Of a stretch of DNA of 64,000 bases, positions 55,933 to 64,000 are shown in pieces. The translations under genes and the position numbers were made by a program. The notes under the pieces were generated by a model that worked only from the letters and a program-made list of their open reading frames with translations, ran no database searches and was not told the DNA's origin. Origin of the DNA: Nitrospira sp. GTDB lineage: Bacteria; Nitrospirota; Nitrospiria; Nitrospirales; Nitrospiraceae. Position 1 is the first letter of the stretch. Every line of letters begins with the position of its first letter. Location: positions 2,129,501 to 2,193,500 of the forward strand of contig BQWY01000001.1 in the NCBI GenBank assembly GCA_036984305.1, written 5' to 3'.

Positions 55933-56125
55933 CTCACATCCGACTCACGACCCCTCACATGAGTGTGAGACTGGATGTGGATTGATGTGACAGGTGGGCA
56001 GGCGATGTGAGTGTGGGGATGGGGAGTTCATGAGACCAGCAGAAACCCAGTCACATGCTGATGTAAGGTGTGGGGACATGAGACCGCTTGAGAGAGAGAG
56101 TCTTGTGAGCGGGTCACACAATCGG
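55933..56125. repeat. Cluster of TCACAT/ATGTGA repeats (possible iterons or origin)
   Basis: Within about 190 bases downstream of the RepA-like gene the word TCACA(T), or its complement, recurs at least seven times (CCTCACATCC, CCTCACATGAG, ATTGATGTGACAG, CGATGTGAGTG, AGTCACATGC, GGTCACAC). CTCACATGAGTGTGAG is a near-palindrome. CATGAGACC also occurs twice. No good gene lies here. Bases 56126-56373 hold AT-rich spacer and likely the promoter for 56374. Confidence 0.45.
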
Positions 56126-56373
56126 TGAATGAGACCCGTGTAGGTTCAAATACGTCACAAAAAAACAATCACGATGATACGCGATACAGTCAACCCCTTC
56201 CAGACTGACAATCAGCTACCGGGCTATTTGAGCCTTGAGCGTGTGTCAGCGCGGGAAAGTTATAGAGAGTCATAACGTGACAGGCCCTCGGTTCATCGTC
56301 ATGACTACAACAAGTTTAAGACTTTTACTGACCCTGGGGAAGTGACCCAGGCTTCCAAACGAGCAGTCAATCA

Positions 56374-56766
56374 ATGAACGCACACCGAATGCTTGGCCTT
56401 TCGTTAGCCCCTCCAAAGGAGGCAGAGGATAGGGGTATTTCTAGCCGTACCTCGGATCTTATTACCACGCTGCAAGGACAGGTACCATCGCTTGATCCGT
56501 CTAGTCTCTTTGATTTGATTGGAAGTCTTGAACGAGTTAAAGCGATGGCCTTGCATAAATTGCTGGCCCCAAAAGCTGATAGATCCCTATCCCTAGACAC
56601 AGGGAAGTACCTCACAGTGAAAGAAGTGTGCGACCGCTATGGAGTGAAAGCCAAATGGTTGTACCGACACAAGCACCAGATTCCTCACAGCCAGCCAAGC
56701 CGGAAGGTTCTTCTATTTCCTGAAAAGCCGGTCGAAAAATGGTTCGCTAGTAGAAAGTGCCCTTGA
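56374..56766 (+). CDS. Helix-turn-helix (AlpA/excisionase-like) protein
   Basis: 130 residues. The C-terminal half (about 75-130: LTVKEVCDRYGVKAKWLYRHKHQIPHSQPSRKVLLFPEKPVEKWF) has the MerR-like winged-helix pattern of AlpA and helix_turn_helix_17 excisionases. The N-terminal half is helical and polar. Next to an integrase in an element, it may act as a directionality factor or as regulator of the integrase. Start at ATG 56374, no strong ribosome site. Confidence 0.65.
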   Translation: MNAHRMLGLSLAPPKEAEDRGISSRTSDLITTLQGQVPSLDPSSLFDLIGSLERVKAMALHKLLAPKADRSLSLDTGKYLTVKEVCDRYGVKAKWLYRHKHQIPHSQPSRKVLLFPEKPVEKWFASRKCP

Positions 56767-56802
56767 CAGCATACTATACGTGACGTATAGATTACAAAAT
56801 CT

Positions 56803-56985
56803 GTGAACGGCGCACAATTAAGAAAGCTTCGCCTGAAGCTCGGTTTTACTCAAAAGGAGTTGGGTAAGGCTCTTGGTGTAGCCCCTAATTCCGTTGCCAG
56901 ATGGGAACGTGGTGAAATGCGAATTTCGGAACCAGCAGCGCGACTCATTCAACTTCTAATCTCAACCAAAGGACCACGGCCATGA
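56803..56985 (+). CDS. Small XRE-type HTH protein upstream of the integrase
   Basis: 60 residues from GTG 56803. It is one full XRE/Cro helix-turn-helix (LRKLRLKLGFTQKELGKALGVAPNSVARWERGEMRISEPAARLI) with nothing after it. The stop overlaps the integrase ATG (ATGA at 56982-56985), so the two are translationally coupled and it may repress or set the integrase. Confidence 0.7.
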   Translation: MNGAQLRKLRLKLGFTQKELGKALGVAPNSVARWERGEMRISEPAARLIQLLISTKGPRP

Positions 56986-58445
56986 AGCGACGCGGCCTCG
57001 GCATGATCTTCCAGCGTGGCACGATCTGGTGGGTACAGTACCACTGGCGTGGGAGGCGATATCGCGAGACTTCTGGCTCTGACAATAGGAGCGACGCAAT
57101 CAGACTTCTCAAGCAGCGTTTCGCCGAGATGGGAAAAGGGCAATTACGAGGTCCAGAGCTTGAAAAGACAACATTCCAAGACTTGGTACAACTAATCCGA
57201 GATGATTATGCCGTTAATCAACGGCGTTCTCTTCGCCGCCTCAACACTTCAATTAAGGTGTTGGAAGACGCGTTCTCCCATACCCGAGCTTGTGATATTA
57301 CCTTAGAACGTCTGAACCGATTTGTTGGTGGGCGTTTAGCGTCTGGCATTGCACCGGCAACCGTCAAGCTTGAACTCACGCATCTCCACAAGATGTTTCG
57401 TCTGGCGGAGCGGAATGGAAAGGCGATTTGCCCACCATTCCCATCTATCGAAGTGCACAACGTGCGAACTGGGTTCTTCGAGCGTAACGACTTTGAGGCA
57501 GTCCGGTCCCACCTACCAGAACCCTTCCGAGGGCCAGTCACTTTCGCATATCTCACCGGCTGGCGTGTCCCAAGTGAAGTGTTGACGTTGGGGTGGAAGC
57601 AAGTCAACTTTTCAGCAGGAATCGTGCGCCTTGAACCGGGCACCACCAAAAACGATGAAGGACGAGTTCTTCCATTCGCGGTCCTCCCTGAACTCGCGAG
57701 TTTGTTACGCCAGCAATGGGAACAAACCATGAGGTTGGAACTTTCGACTGGTCAAACCATCCCAAGCGTCTTCTACTGGAATGATCGCGGTACCTACAAG
57801 TCCATTCACTCTAAGGTCCTTTATCGAAGGTGGAAGGAAGCCTGCAAGCGGGCAGGGGTGCCAGAACGGATTCCACACGACTTCCGCCGCACAGCTGTGA
57901 GGAACTTGGAGCGGGCAGGAGTGCCGCGCTCAGTGGCGATGAAATTGACCGGACACAAGACTGAGGCCGTGTATCGACGTTATGCGATTGTCTGTGAGGC
58001 AGACCTAACGGAAGGACTCAAGAAGCTGGCGATGCTCGACGCCTCACGAAAGGACTTTCAGGCTCCCTGTGGGACCGAAACCGAGTTGAGCCACAGTTTA
58101 GCCACAATTTCGGACCAAAAAGTGCATTTTTCGCGGGAAAAGTTGGCGGAGGGGGCGAGATTTGAACTCGCGGACAGGTTACCCCGTCTCCGGTTTTCAA
58201 GACCGGCACGTTCGGCCACTCCGTCACCCCTCCAACCGCATTCGGCTACTTCCGATCGACCCCCGTGGGTTTGTCTGGCCGATCGGAATCCATTTACTTA
58301 TAGGCTTGAGTCTCACTCAAGTCTCCTCAATTCGTATCTGCTCCCGTCCGCCCATGTAGGGTCGGAGGACATGAGGAAGAATGACGGAACCGTCTTCCCG
58401 CTGATAATTTTCCAGAATTGCCACCAGAGTCCGTCCCACCGCTAA
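56982..58445 (+). CDS. int: Tyrosine recombinase/integrase whose frame runs through the attachment site
   Basis: 487 codons as integrated. The N-terminal part ([20 protein letters not shown]) is arm-binding-like, a SAM-like core-binding domain fills about 70-165, and the catalytic domain has Arg in [16 protein letters not shown], His-Arg in [11 protein letters not shown], His in MKLTGHKT and the nucleophile Tyr in VYRRYAIV. From codon 388 the frame enters the 24-base attachment repeat, then runs antisense through tRNA-Ser and into the end of serS. Those last 100 residues are not native: in an excised circle the frame would continue for 39 codons beyond the repeat and stop at 37824-37826. Start overlaps the small HTH gene. 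Confidence 0.9.
   Translation: MKRRGLGMIFQRGTIWWVQYHWRGRRYRETSGSDNRSDAIRLLKQRFAEMGKGQLRGPELEKTTFQDLVQLIRDDYAVNQRRSLRRLNTSIKVLEDAFSHTRACDITLERLNRFVGGRLASGIAPATVKLELTHLHKMFRLAERNGKAICPPFPSIEVHNVRTGFFERNDFEAVRSHLPEPFRGPVTFAYLTGWRVPSEVLTLGWKQVNFSAGIVRLEPGTTKNDEGRVLPFAVLPELASLLRQQWEQTMRLELSTGQTIPSVFYWNDRGTYKSIHSKVLYRRWKEACKRAGVPERIPHDFRRTAVRNLERAGVPRSVAMKLTGHKTEAVYRRYAIVCEADLTEGLKKLAMLDASRKDFQAPCGTETELSHSLATISDQKVHFSREKLAEGARFELADRLPRLRFSRPARSATPSPLQPHSATSDRPPWVCLADRNPFTYRLESHSSLLNSYLLPSAHVGSEDMRKNDGTVFPLIIFQNCHQSPSHR
58090..58111. repeat. Tandem 11-bp repeat near the right end (possible integrase arm site)
   Basis: GCCACAGTTTA at 58090-58100 is followed by GCCACAATTTC at 58101-58111. The same doublet occurs at 37831-37852 in the same orientation near the other end. 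It lies inside the 3' part of the integrase frame, 31 bases before the attachment repeat. Confidence 0.55.
58143..58166. repeat. Right attachment repeat (within tRNA-Ser 3' end)
   Basis: 24 bases identical to 37686-37709. It covers the CCA, acceptor strand and part of the T arm of the intact tRNA-Ser(UGA), plus one base beyond. The integrase frame runs through it. Confidence 0.9.
58144..58233 (-). tRNA. tRNA-Ser (UGA), integration target
   Basis: 90 bases. Acceptor GGAGGGG/CCCCTCC, anticodon loop CTTGAAA with anticodon TGA, long variable arm, T loop TTCAAAT, encoded CCA at 58144-58146. It lies 83 bases downstream of serS on the same strand. Its 3' end is rebuilt by the integrated element, and it looks fully intact. 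Confidence 0.95.
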
Positions 58446-59609
58446 GCCTGACCCATTCAACGTGTGTAGGAAGTCGGTCTTCCCATCCTTTTTCCCCTGG
58501 CCCGTGCGCACCCGGATGTTGGCGCGTCGTGCTTGAAACGCCTCAAAATTGCTACACGAGGATATCTCCCGATAGGCTCCCTGAGATGGAAGCCACACCT
58601 CGAGATCATAGGTCTTCGCCGCCGCAAACCCCAAATCGCCCGCACACAGGGCCATCACGCGATAGGGCAAAGCGAGCCCCTGGAGGATCGACTCCGCATT
58701 CGCGGTGAGCCGCTCCAACTCCTCGTAAGAATGCTCGGCCTTGGCAAAGCAGACCAATTCCACTTTGTTGAATTGATGCTGGCGAATTAAGCCTCTGGTG
58801 TCCTTTCCGTACGAACCGGCCTCCCGCCGAAAACAGGGCGTATAGGCCGTATATCGCCTCGGCAAACCTGCTTCATCCAGCACCTCGTCTCGGTGATAAT
58901 TCGTCACCGGAACTTCCGCAGTCGGGATGAGCAAATAGGGATCGTCGCGAAGATGGAACAGGTCTTCTTCAAATTTTGGAAGTTGCCCGGTGCCGGTCAT
59001 GGCTGCCCGATTGACCAGGAAAGGGGGTAGGACTTCTCGATAGCCATGTTGCTCAGCGTGACAATCAAGCATGTAATTGATCAAAGCACGTTCCAACTTT
59101 GCCCCCAGTCCGGTCAAGACGGCAAATCGCGCTCCCGCAATTTTCGCAGCTCGTTCAAAATCCAGGATCCCAAGCCTTTCGCCCAACTCCCAGTGCGGTC
59201 GAGGCGTCCATCCCATACTGGGAATGGCACCCCAGCGGCGCACCTCGATGTTCTCCGTGGCATCACGACCGGGTGGCACCGAGGCGTGCGGGATGTTTGG
59301 GATGCGCAGTGCGACCTGTTCGACGCATTCTTCGACTCGGCGAAAACCTGTTTCGGCTTCTTTGATCCGATCTCCCACGACCTTCATATCCGCCATCGCC
59401 TGGTCCGCAGACTGCCCAGCTCGTTTGAGCGTCGCGACCTCGTCTGATCCCTTTTTCAGTTGATGCCGAAGCTGCTCAACTTCCGAGAGCAATCCTTTGC
59501 GTTCAGTCAGAAATTTCCCGAGCTCGTCCCAGGGCACGTCGGCTCCGCGGGCACCCAACTGCTCACGAATTGTATTCAGATTGTCCCGAAGATAACGGAG
59601 ATCATACAT
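58317..59609 (-). CDS. serS: Seryl-tRNA synthetase
   Basis: 430 residues from ATG 59609 ([18 protein letters not shown]), normal for the family. It has the long N-terminal coiled coil that grips the variable arm of tRNA-Ser ([19 protein letters not shown]), then the class II core: [39 protein letters not shown] (motif 2) and [18 protein letters not shown] (motif 3). A longer in-frame start at 59789 would overlap the divergent radical SAM gene. tRNA-Ser(UGA) lies just downstream on the same strand. Confidence 0.95.
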   Translation of the reverse strand: MYDLRYLRDNLNTIREQLGARGADVPWDELGKFLTERKGLLSEVEQLRHQLKKGSDEVATLKRAGQSADQAMADMKVVGDRIKEAETGFRRVEECVEQVALRIPNIPHASVPPGRDATENIEVRRWGAIPSMGWTPRPHWELGERLGILDFERAAKIAGARFAVLTGLGAKLERALINYMLDCHAEQHGYREVLPPFLVNRAAMTGTGQLPKFEEDLFHLRDDPYLLIPTAEVPVTNYHRDEVLDEAGLPRRYTAYTPCFRREAGSYGKDTRGLIRQHQFNKVELVCFAKAEHSYEELERLTANAESILQGLALPYRVMALCAGDLGFAAAKTYDLEVWLPSQGAYREISSCSNFEAFQARRANIRVRTGQGKKDGKTDFLHTLNGSGLAVGRTLVAILENYQREDGSVILPHVLRPYMGGREQIRIEET

Positions 59610-59747
59610 GGAGGGACTCGCGCCATAAGTTCGGACAATAGCATCGGCCCTAGTTGGAGTCAAACGAATGGCCGCCGTAAGAGTCTGGATCGTGGACCGC
59701 AGGGCCTCGTCTCTTGACAGCGGCAACGCGGCGGGCAAGGATAGTCC

Positions 59748-60761
59748 ATGCGTCCGATCACCAATCCTCCCAATCCGTTCGAGTCCCAATACCGGGAGTT
59801 CCTAGAACCGGCACCGTGGGCGTCCGTTGAAATCTATGAAGATGCGGCGCGGCAGATTCTCAGTCGCAACGACAGCCCTGATTTGTCCTTTCGTTGGAGC
59901 GTCAATCCCTACCGGGGATGTTTCCATGCCTGCGCGTACTGCTATGCCCGCCCGACGCATGAGTATTGGGGCTTTGGGGCGGGAACCGACTTCGACACGA
60001 AATTGATCATGAAGCCCAATGCTGCCGCTCTTCTTCGACAAGCTTTCGTAGAGCGCTCGTGGCGAGGCGAAGTGGTCGTCTTCTCCGGCAATACCGATTG
60101 CTATCAGCCGTTGGAAGCCACGTACCGACTGACCCGAGCCTGCTTGGAGGTCTGCGCCGAATTTCGCAACCCGGTCGCCATTATCACGAAGAGCGCGCTC
60201 GTGTTACGAGATCTGGACATCCTCCGAGAACTCCATCGCCACGCGTGGCTACGGGTGTACGTGAGTATTCCCTTCCTCGATACGGTGACGGCGAGGAGAA
60301 TCGAGCCTGGAGCTCCCTCACCCGACAAGCGCTTCCGAACGCTTCGTGCGCTCTCAGGCGAGGGGCTTCGCACCGGTGTATCGCTGGCACCGATCATTCC
60401 CGGCTTGAACGAGCACGACATTCCTCGACTCGTGCGGCGGGCAAAGGCGTCAGGAGCCACCGACGCATTCATGAGCTTGATCCGACTTCCTGGCAACACG
60501 GAAGCCACATTTGCTGAGCGTTTACAGGAAGCCTTTCCCGATCGTGCAGACAAAGTCTTCCGTGGCATTCGCCGTGCGCGGGAGGGGCCATTGTCAACGT
60601 CGAGATTCTTTGAGCGACATAAAGGGCGGGACGCGGCGTGGGACACGAGTCGTCGCCTGTTTGAGATTGCCTGTCGCATAGCCGGGCTTGCGCCATCCGA
60701 ATCGGCTCCCATTCCGTCGACCTTTCAACGTCCAACTCCGGATCAGCTCGCACTTTTCTGA
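59748..60761 (+). CDS. PA0069-family radical SAM protein
   Basis: 337 residues. It has the SplB-like radical SAM site [16 protein letters not shown] (CxxxCxxC for the 4Fe-4S cluster), [25 protein letters not shown] and the later [12 protein letters not shown], as in the PA0069 group. The reaction is unknown for this group; relatedness to SplB does not prove spore photoproduct repair. Start ATG 59748 diverges from serS. It is followed after 12 bases by a rhodanese gene. Confidence 0.85.
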   Translation: MRPITNPPNPFESQYREFLEPAPWASVEIYEDAARQILSRNDSPDLSFRWSVNPYRGCFHACAYCYARPTHEYWGFGAGTDFDTKLIMKPNAAALLRQAFVERSWRGEVVVFSGNTDCYQPLEATYRLTRACLEVCAEFRNPVAIITKSALVLRDLDILRELHRHAWLRVYVSIPFLDTVTARRIEPGAPSPDKRFRTLRALSGEGLRTGVSLAPIIPGLNEHDIPRLVRRAKASGATDAFMSLIRLPGNTEATFAERLQEAFPDRADKVFRGIRRAREGPLSTSRFFERHKGRDAAWDTSRRLFEIACRIAGLAPSESAPIPSTFQRPTPDQLALF

Positions 60762-60773
60762 AAGGATCGATCC

Positions 60774-61151
60774 GTGAAACATAATCCTGGCTTCCTAAAG
60801 CTCGTCGAACAATCGCGAGCCCGCGTTCCAACCTGCAGCGCGGTGGACGTCAAGTCAAGACTCGACCGAGGAGACACGTTCCACTTCATCGATGTCAGGG
60901 AAGAATCCGAATTCGCGGAAGGCCATGCAACAGGGGCCCGTCATCTTGGCAAGGGGATTATCGAGCGCGACATTGAATCACTCATTCCGGATCAACAGGT
61001 ACCGATCATCCTGTATTGCGGGGGAGGCTATCGCTCGATCCTGGCCGCCGATGCGTTGCGCCTCATGGGCTATACCGACGTTACCTCAATGGACGGGGGC
61101 ATTCGAGCCTGGCGCGACGCAGGTTTTCCTATTTCACGCGGATCCCGATAG
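60774..61151 (+). CDS. Rhodanese-like sulphurtransferase
   Basis: 125 residues from GTG 60774, preceded by GAAAGGATCC. It is one rhodanese domain: DRGDTFHFIDVREESEFAEGHATGARHL, the active-site loop ILYCGGGYRSILAADAL with its Cys, and SMDGGIRAWRDAGFP. It may carry persulphide sulphur in the cytoplasm. It is between the radical SAM gene and the DUF362 gene, each within about 12 bases, so all three are probably one operon. Confidence 0.9.
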   Translation: MKHNPGFLKLVEQSRARVPTCSAVDVKSRLDRGDTFHFIDVREESEFAEGHATGARHLGKGIIERDIESLIPDQQVPIILYCGGGYRSILAADALRLMGYTDVTSMDGGIRAWRDAGFPISRGSR

Positions 61152-61155
61152 CCGG

Positions 61156-62238
61156 ATGCTAGACATATCACGCCGCCACTTGCTCGCGAGACTGGGATTT
61201 GGTGCGGGACTGGGACTGGCGATTGCAGGTGGACCCCGATCCCTCATCAGAGAGCTGCTTTTCGAGCCCGACGCGCAGACCGTCGAACCTCATACGATTC
61301 CTCCCGACCGGTTTTCGCGACAGGGACAGGCCGTCGTCGCGCTCGTCGAAGGGGCCGATCCTCTCGCCATGCTTGAGGAAGGGTTTCGCTTGCTGGGTGG
61401 AATAGGGCGCCTCGAGTGCGCCGGCAAACACGTGTGTATCAAGCCCAATCTCCTGAGCGATCGGCCTCCGCCCACCACGACCAGTCCGGCCGTCGTGGAA
61501 GCGCTGGTGCGGCTTGTCAAGGCCGCTGGCGCACGAGCCGTGACTCTAGCGGATAGCTCCGGAATGATCCGGTTTCCCACTCGTGACAATTTCGTGGCTA
61601 CGGGGATGAAGGCCGTTGCCGATCGAACGGGAGCCACAGTTCTCGCCCTTGAGGAGGAAAAATGGGTGGCCGTCCAGCCTCCTGACGCGACGGTGATGCA
61701 GCGCTATCTTGTTTCCAAACCCGTCTACGATGCGGAACTCGTGATCAACGTCCCGGTCGTGAAGACGCATCGGTTTGCGGAATTCTCCTGCGCGTTGAAA
61801 AACCTGGTCGGTATCGTGCACCCCCGACATCGCCCCTCGCTCGCGTTCCTCTCCGGTCGGTGGCACGAACGAATTGCAGAATTGAACCTTTCGATTCATC
61901 CGGCCTTGCACGTGGCCGATGCCACAACAATCATGATCGACGGCGGACCGAGCAGCGGGAAGGCGGCCAAGGCCAATCTCATCCTGTTGAGTGGGGATCG
62001 AGTCGCACTCGATGCGGTCGCCTTGGCGCTGCTGCGCTCGTACGGAGCCTGGGCCAAAGATTTAAAGCTGCGCGTATGGGATCAGCGGCAGATCAAACGG
62101 GCAGGGGAGTTACGATTGGGCACACGAGGCCCGGAGCACATGAGTGTGGTCGGTCGAAGCCTCGAACTGGGCCAAAGCGACCGATTCGACCGACTTCTGG
62201 ATACATTGAGAGCGGAGATAGGCCGTCGACCGGACTGA
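61156..62238 (+). CDS. Tat-type exported DUF362 protein
   Basis: 360 residues from ATG 61156, five bases behind the rhodanese stop. The N-terminus SRRHLLARLGFGAGLGLAIAGG looks like a twin-Arg signal. The body is a DUF362 domain (GKHVCIKPNLLSDRPPPTTTSP, VTLADSSGM, VINVPVVKTH, CALKNLVGIV, SGDRVALDAVALALL). DUF362 often occurs with iron-sulphur ferredoxin domains, but none is present here. The function of the family is not settled. Its frame opens upstream across the rhodanese gene, but nothing supports that. Confidence 0.8.
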   Translation: MLDISRRHLLARLGFGAGLGLAIAGGPRSLIRELLFEPDAQTVEPHTIPPDRFSRQGQAVVALVEGADPLAMLEEGFRLLGGIGRLECAGKHVCIKPNLLSDRPPPTTTSPAVVEALVRLVKAAGARAVTLADSSGMIRFPTRDNFVATGMKAVADRTGATVLALEEEKWVAVQPPDATVMQRYLVSKPVYDAELVINVPVVKTHRFAEFSCALKNLVGIVHPRHRPSLAFLSGRWHERIAELNLSIHPALHVADATTIMIDGGPSSGKAAKANLILLSGDRVALDAVALALLRSYGAWAKDLKLRVWDQRQIKRAGELRLGTRGPEHMSVVGRSLELGQSDRFDRLLDTLRAEIGRRPD

Positions 62239-62799
62239 TTACTTATTGACGCGGTCGAACTCCTTGATGACCATGTCCGTGAGATCGACGGTATCCTTAT
62301 TGTAAATCACGATCTTGATCGTTTGCTCGCTACCTTTGTCGACGACGAGCGTATAGCCGTTTTTTTCCGCCACGGCCTGTGTCGACTGGGCGATCTTCTT
62401 CATGTATTCGTCAACCAATCCCTTTTGCTTCTGTGCCAGCTCCTGGTTGAATTCCTGCAAGCGTTTCTGGTAGTCCGCGATTTTTGAGCGAAACCGCTCC
62501 TGCTTCTCTTTCTTAGCCGCCTCGCTCAGGGATGCTTCTTGGTCCTTAAGCTGCTTCTCCATGGCCTTCAAGTCTTCCTGATCCTGCGTGAGGAGCTTCT
62601 CTCTTGCCTGAGCGTACTCTCGTAGCGCGTCCAAGGCGCGCCGCCCAGCTTTGGTCTTTTCGAGGACGGTCTGTGGGTCGATGACCCCCATCTTGAAATC
62701 GGCTGCAGACGCGGGAGATGAGGCCAAGGGAGCCCACTGGATGCCTCCAATCAGCATGACAGCCAGGAAGGCAGAGAAGACGTTCGACAAACGCACCAT
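62239..62799 (-). CDS. OmpH/Skp-like periplasmic chaperone
   Basis: 186 residues from ATG 62799, with AAAGGAG seven bases upstream. A signal sequence (VFSAFLAVMLIGGIQWAPLASSPASAA) is followed by KMGVIDPQTVLEKTKAGRRALD, a long charged coiled coil (LKAMEKQLKDQEASLSEAAKKEKQERFRSKIADYQ) and the closing beta part (YTLVVDKGSEQTIKIVIYN). It is like Skp, which guides outer-membrane proteins. It starts one base from the convergent DUF362 stop. No bamA or lpxD neighbours are in view. Confidence 0.85.
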   Translation of the reverse strand: MVRLSNVFSAFLAVMLIGGIQWAPLASSPASAADFKMGVIDPQTVLEKTKAGRRALDALREYAQAREKLLTQDQEDLKAMEKQLKDQEASLSEAAKKEKQERFRSKIADYQKRLQEFNQELAQKQKGLVDEYMKKIAQSTQAVAEKNGYTLVVDKGSEQTIKIVIYNKDTVDLTDMVIKEFDRVNK

Positions 62800-62985
62800 C
62801 AACGCACTCCTTTCGCTTGCAGAATCGCGGACCTCTTGTTGGGGAGAATAGCGTCAGCCCCACGAGGAGTCAAGGCAGAAGGCCAGTGTCGAACCACGCC
62901 AGTTCGTAGCGTCGGGGCTAGCACGCGGAGCAGCGATACCTACATGGGGGTACTCGGAGACCTGATGACGAGCAGGGGAGAGAGC

Positions 62986-64000
62986 CTAGACAAAATATCG
63001 ACTGGTGTCGAACTTGTATTCGGTGTTGTCGAGCAGACGAATGATGCTTCGGGCAAACTGGCCATGTTCATTGAGTTCACGCAGGTCGACTTCAGGTCCC
63101 TCAACCAAGTTGCCCGTCGCGTCACTGATGATCTTCACGAGGGGACGCTCGACAAACTCTTTCTCCTGGGCGGGACTCAGAACGACGGCCAGTTCTTCGG
63201 TATCCAGCATGACCAGGCTCCCGATGGGGATGATCCCGACGCACGTGGAGAAGAGCTTCATCAGGATGGGATCGAACGCCTTTCCAGACTTGTTGAACAT
63301 GAATTGCAGAACCTTTGGTGGGGACATCGGTTCACGACGATACACTCGCGAGGATGTCATGGCGTCATAACAGTCGGCGATCGTCACGATGCGGCTGGAG
63401 AGAGTCTGTTTCCACGGGACCGCCAACTTAGGATATCCGGAGAAATCATAGTTCATATGATGTTCGAACGAGGCCGCCGCCATTCGGGCCGGAACGTTTG
63501 CGAGGCCGCGCAGTTCGATGAGCGTGAGGACCCCTTCCGTCGGATGGGACCGCATGACGTCCCATTCCTCTTTTGTAAATTCACCGGGTTTGTTCAACAC
63601 ATCGAGTGAAATGGCACACTTACCCACGTCATGAAACAACGCGGCCAGTCCCAAATCGGCGAGATCGACCTTCGGGTATCCCGCGCGGTTCCCCAGTGCC
63701 ATGGAAAGCAGCGCGACGTTCACTGAATGATTATGGGTGTACTGGTCATGACAGCGCAGGTTGGTCAATCCCAGGAGCGTTGAGCCGTCTTGCATCATTA
63801 GATCGATGATGTTTTGAATGGCTCTCTTGGCTGACTTGAAACTGACGTTTCCCCTGTCGCGCACGACCTGGTTTAACTGCCCGAAAGCTGTCGCAGCCTT
63901 GCCGTACCCGTTCCTCGCTCTGGTTTTAGCCAACACTTTGGGATCCACCGGAGCAGCCCCAGCGCCGGCATCTGATTGATCCTTGGAATTGCGGGTGGGG
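62986..64000 (-). CDS. HD-GYP-type phosphodiesterase, 5' end outside the window
   Basis: The frame is open to the right edge, so the N-terminus is missing; at least 337 residues are seen. A helical part precedes the HD domain: HNHSVNVALLSMALG, LAALFHDVGKCAISLDVLNKPGEF, HPTEGVLTLIELRG, EHHMNYDFSGYP and IVTIADCYDAMTSSR, in the order of HD-GYP proteins, which hydrolyse c-di-GMP. The strict GYP is present within DFSGYP. The last about 90 residues are beta-rich (IGIIPIGSLVMLDTEELAVVLSPA). With the two PilZ proteins it hints at c-di-GMP signalling. Confidence 0.8.
   Translation of the reverse strand, partial: PTRNSKDQSDAGAGAAPVDPKVLAKTRARNGYGKAATAFGQLNQVVRDRGNVSFKSAKRAIQNIIDLMMQDGSTLLGLTNLRCHDQYTHNHSVNVALLSMALGNRAGYPKVDLADLGLAALFHDVGKCAISLDVLNKPGEFTKEEWDVMRSHPTEGVLTLIELRGLANVPARMAAASFEHHMNYDFSGYPKLAVPWKQTLSSRIVTIADCYDAMTSSRVYRREPMSPPKVLQFMFNKSGKAFDPILMKLFSTCVGIIPIGSLVMLDTEELAVVLSPAQEKEFVERPLVKIISDATGNLVEGPEVDLRELNEHGQFARSIIRLLDNTEYKFDTSRYFV

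Larger units (their letters stand above)
37686..58166. mobile_element. Integrated element (genomic island) in tRNA-Ser(UGA)
   Basis: About 20.5 kb bounded by a 24-base direct repeat of the tRNA-Ser 3' end (37686-37709 and 58143-58166). A tyrosine integrase abuts the right copy, next to the intact tRNA. Inside lie two small HTH proteins, a RepA-like ATPase, iteron-like repeats, IS3 debris and many TIR-domain proteins; base composition is visibly more AT-rich than the flanks, at least in the ATPase and TIR genes. No phage structural genes, conjugation genes or relaxase are seen, so it is best called an integrative genomic island, perhaps mobilised or satellite-like. Whether it still excises is unknown. 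Confidence 0.85.

Noticed and set aside
55743-55985. 80-codon open frame after the RepA-like gene
   Set aside because: Begins inside that gene and runs into the repeat cluster; no ribosome site.
37686-58166. Prophage
   Set aside because: No capsid, tail, portal, terminase or lysis genes; an integrase alone does not show a phage.
58143-58445. Native C-terminal domain of the integrase
   Set aside because: These codons are antisense tRNA-Ser and serS sequence, so they are read-through rather than a domain.
1-64000. CRISPR arrays or rRNA genes
   Set aside because: No regularly spaced repeats with unique spacers and no rRNA-like sequence were seen on reading through.

Overview
The window looks like a GC-rich bacterial chromosome, most probably Nitrospirota (Nitrospira-like). 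This is inferred from overall gene character and gene mix (a citrate synthase, fumarase, malic enzyme and ferredoxin-reductase-like set, an OprP-type porin, an OPT transporter, a YyaL–aldo/keto reductase fusion). There is no rRNA or other marker to prove it.

Layout. 0.1–7.8 kb: a phosphate-selective-type porin and a PhoB-like regulator diverge from a region with an 11-bp-phased direct repeat; then a CBS protein, an OmpA/Pal protein and a very long DUF255–aldo/keto reductase fusion. 7.9–18.1 kb: central carbon genes (malic enzyme, citrate synthase, fumarase, a ferredoxin-NADP reductase-like flavoprotein) mixed with a J-domain protein, RNase D, an ArsC/Spx protein and Hsp20. 18.1–29.2 kb: housekeeping genes (nadK, clpC, tsaD, hflX, nth, yicC, gmk, rpoZ, coaBC, a TPR protein), several overlapping by a few bases like one operon. 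29.2–37.4 kb: a 2-oxoacid decarboxylase, an OPT transporter, a small regulator, a SpoU-type methyltransferase, tRNA-Phe, tRNA-Ser(GCU), a PilZ protein and small proteins.

37.7–58.2 kb: an integrated element of about 20.5 kb. It is bounded by a 24-bp direct repeat of the 3' end of tRNA-Ser(UGA). The intact tRNA and a tyrosine integrase lie at the right end, the displaced tRNA end at the left. Both ends also carry two tandem copies of an 11-bp motif, which could be integrase arm sites. The cargo is unusually rich in TIR and TIR-like proteins: a TIR–degenerate-receiver protein upstream of a P-loop ATPase, a TIR with an unrecognised N-terminal domain, a TIR–FGE/SUMF1 fusion, a TIR with membrane helices downstream of a secreted metalloprotease, and a nucleotide-deoxyribosyltransferase-like/P-loop ATPase. 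TIR domains of this kind are NAD-cleaving or signalling modules in anti-phage immunity, so the element is a candidate defence island, and the TIR–receiver/ATPase pair is the best candidate for an undescribed system. The element also holds IS3-family debris, a broken AP2-like gene, a PilZ gene, a RepA/AAA_25-like ATPase followed by iteron-like repeats, and two small DNA-binding proteins before the integrase.

58.2–64 kb: back to the chromosome, with serS just upstream of its tRNA-Ser(UGA), a radical SAM protein, a rhodanese and DUF362 pair, an OmpH/Skp-like chaperone and an HD-GYP protein cut by the window edge.
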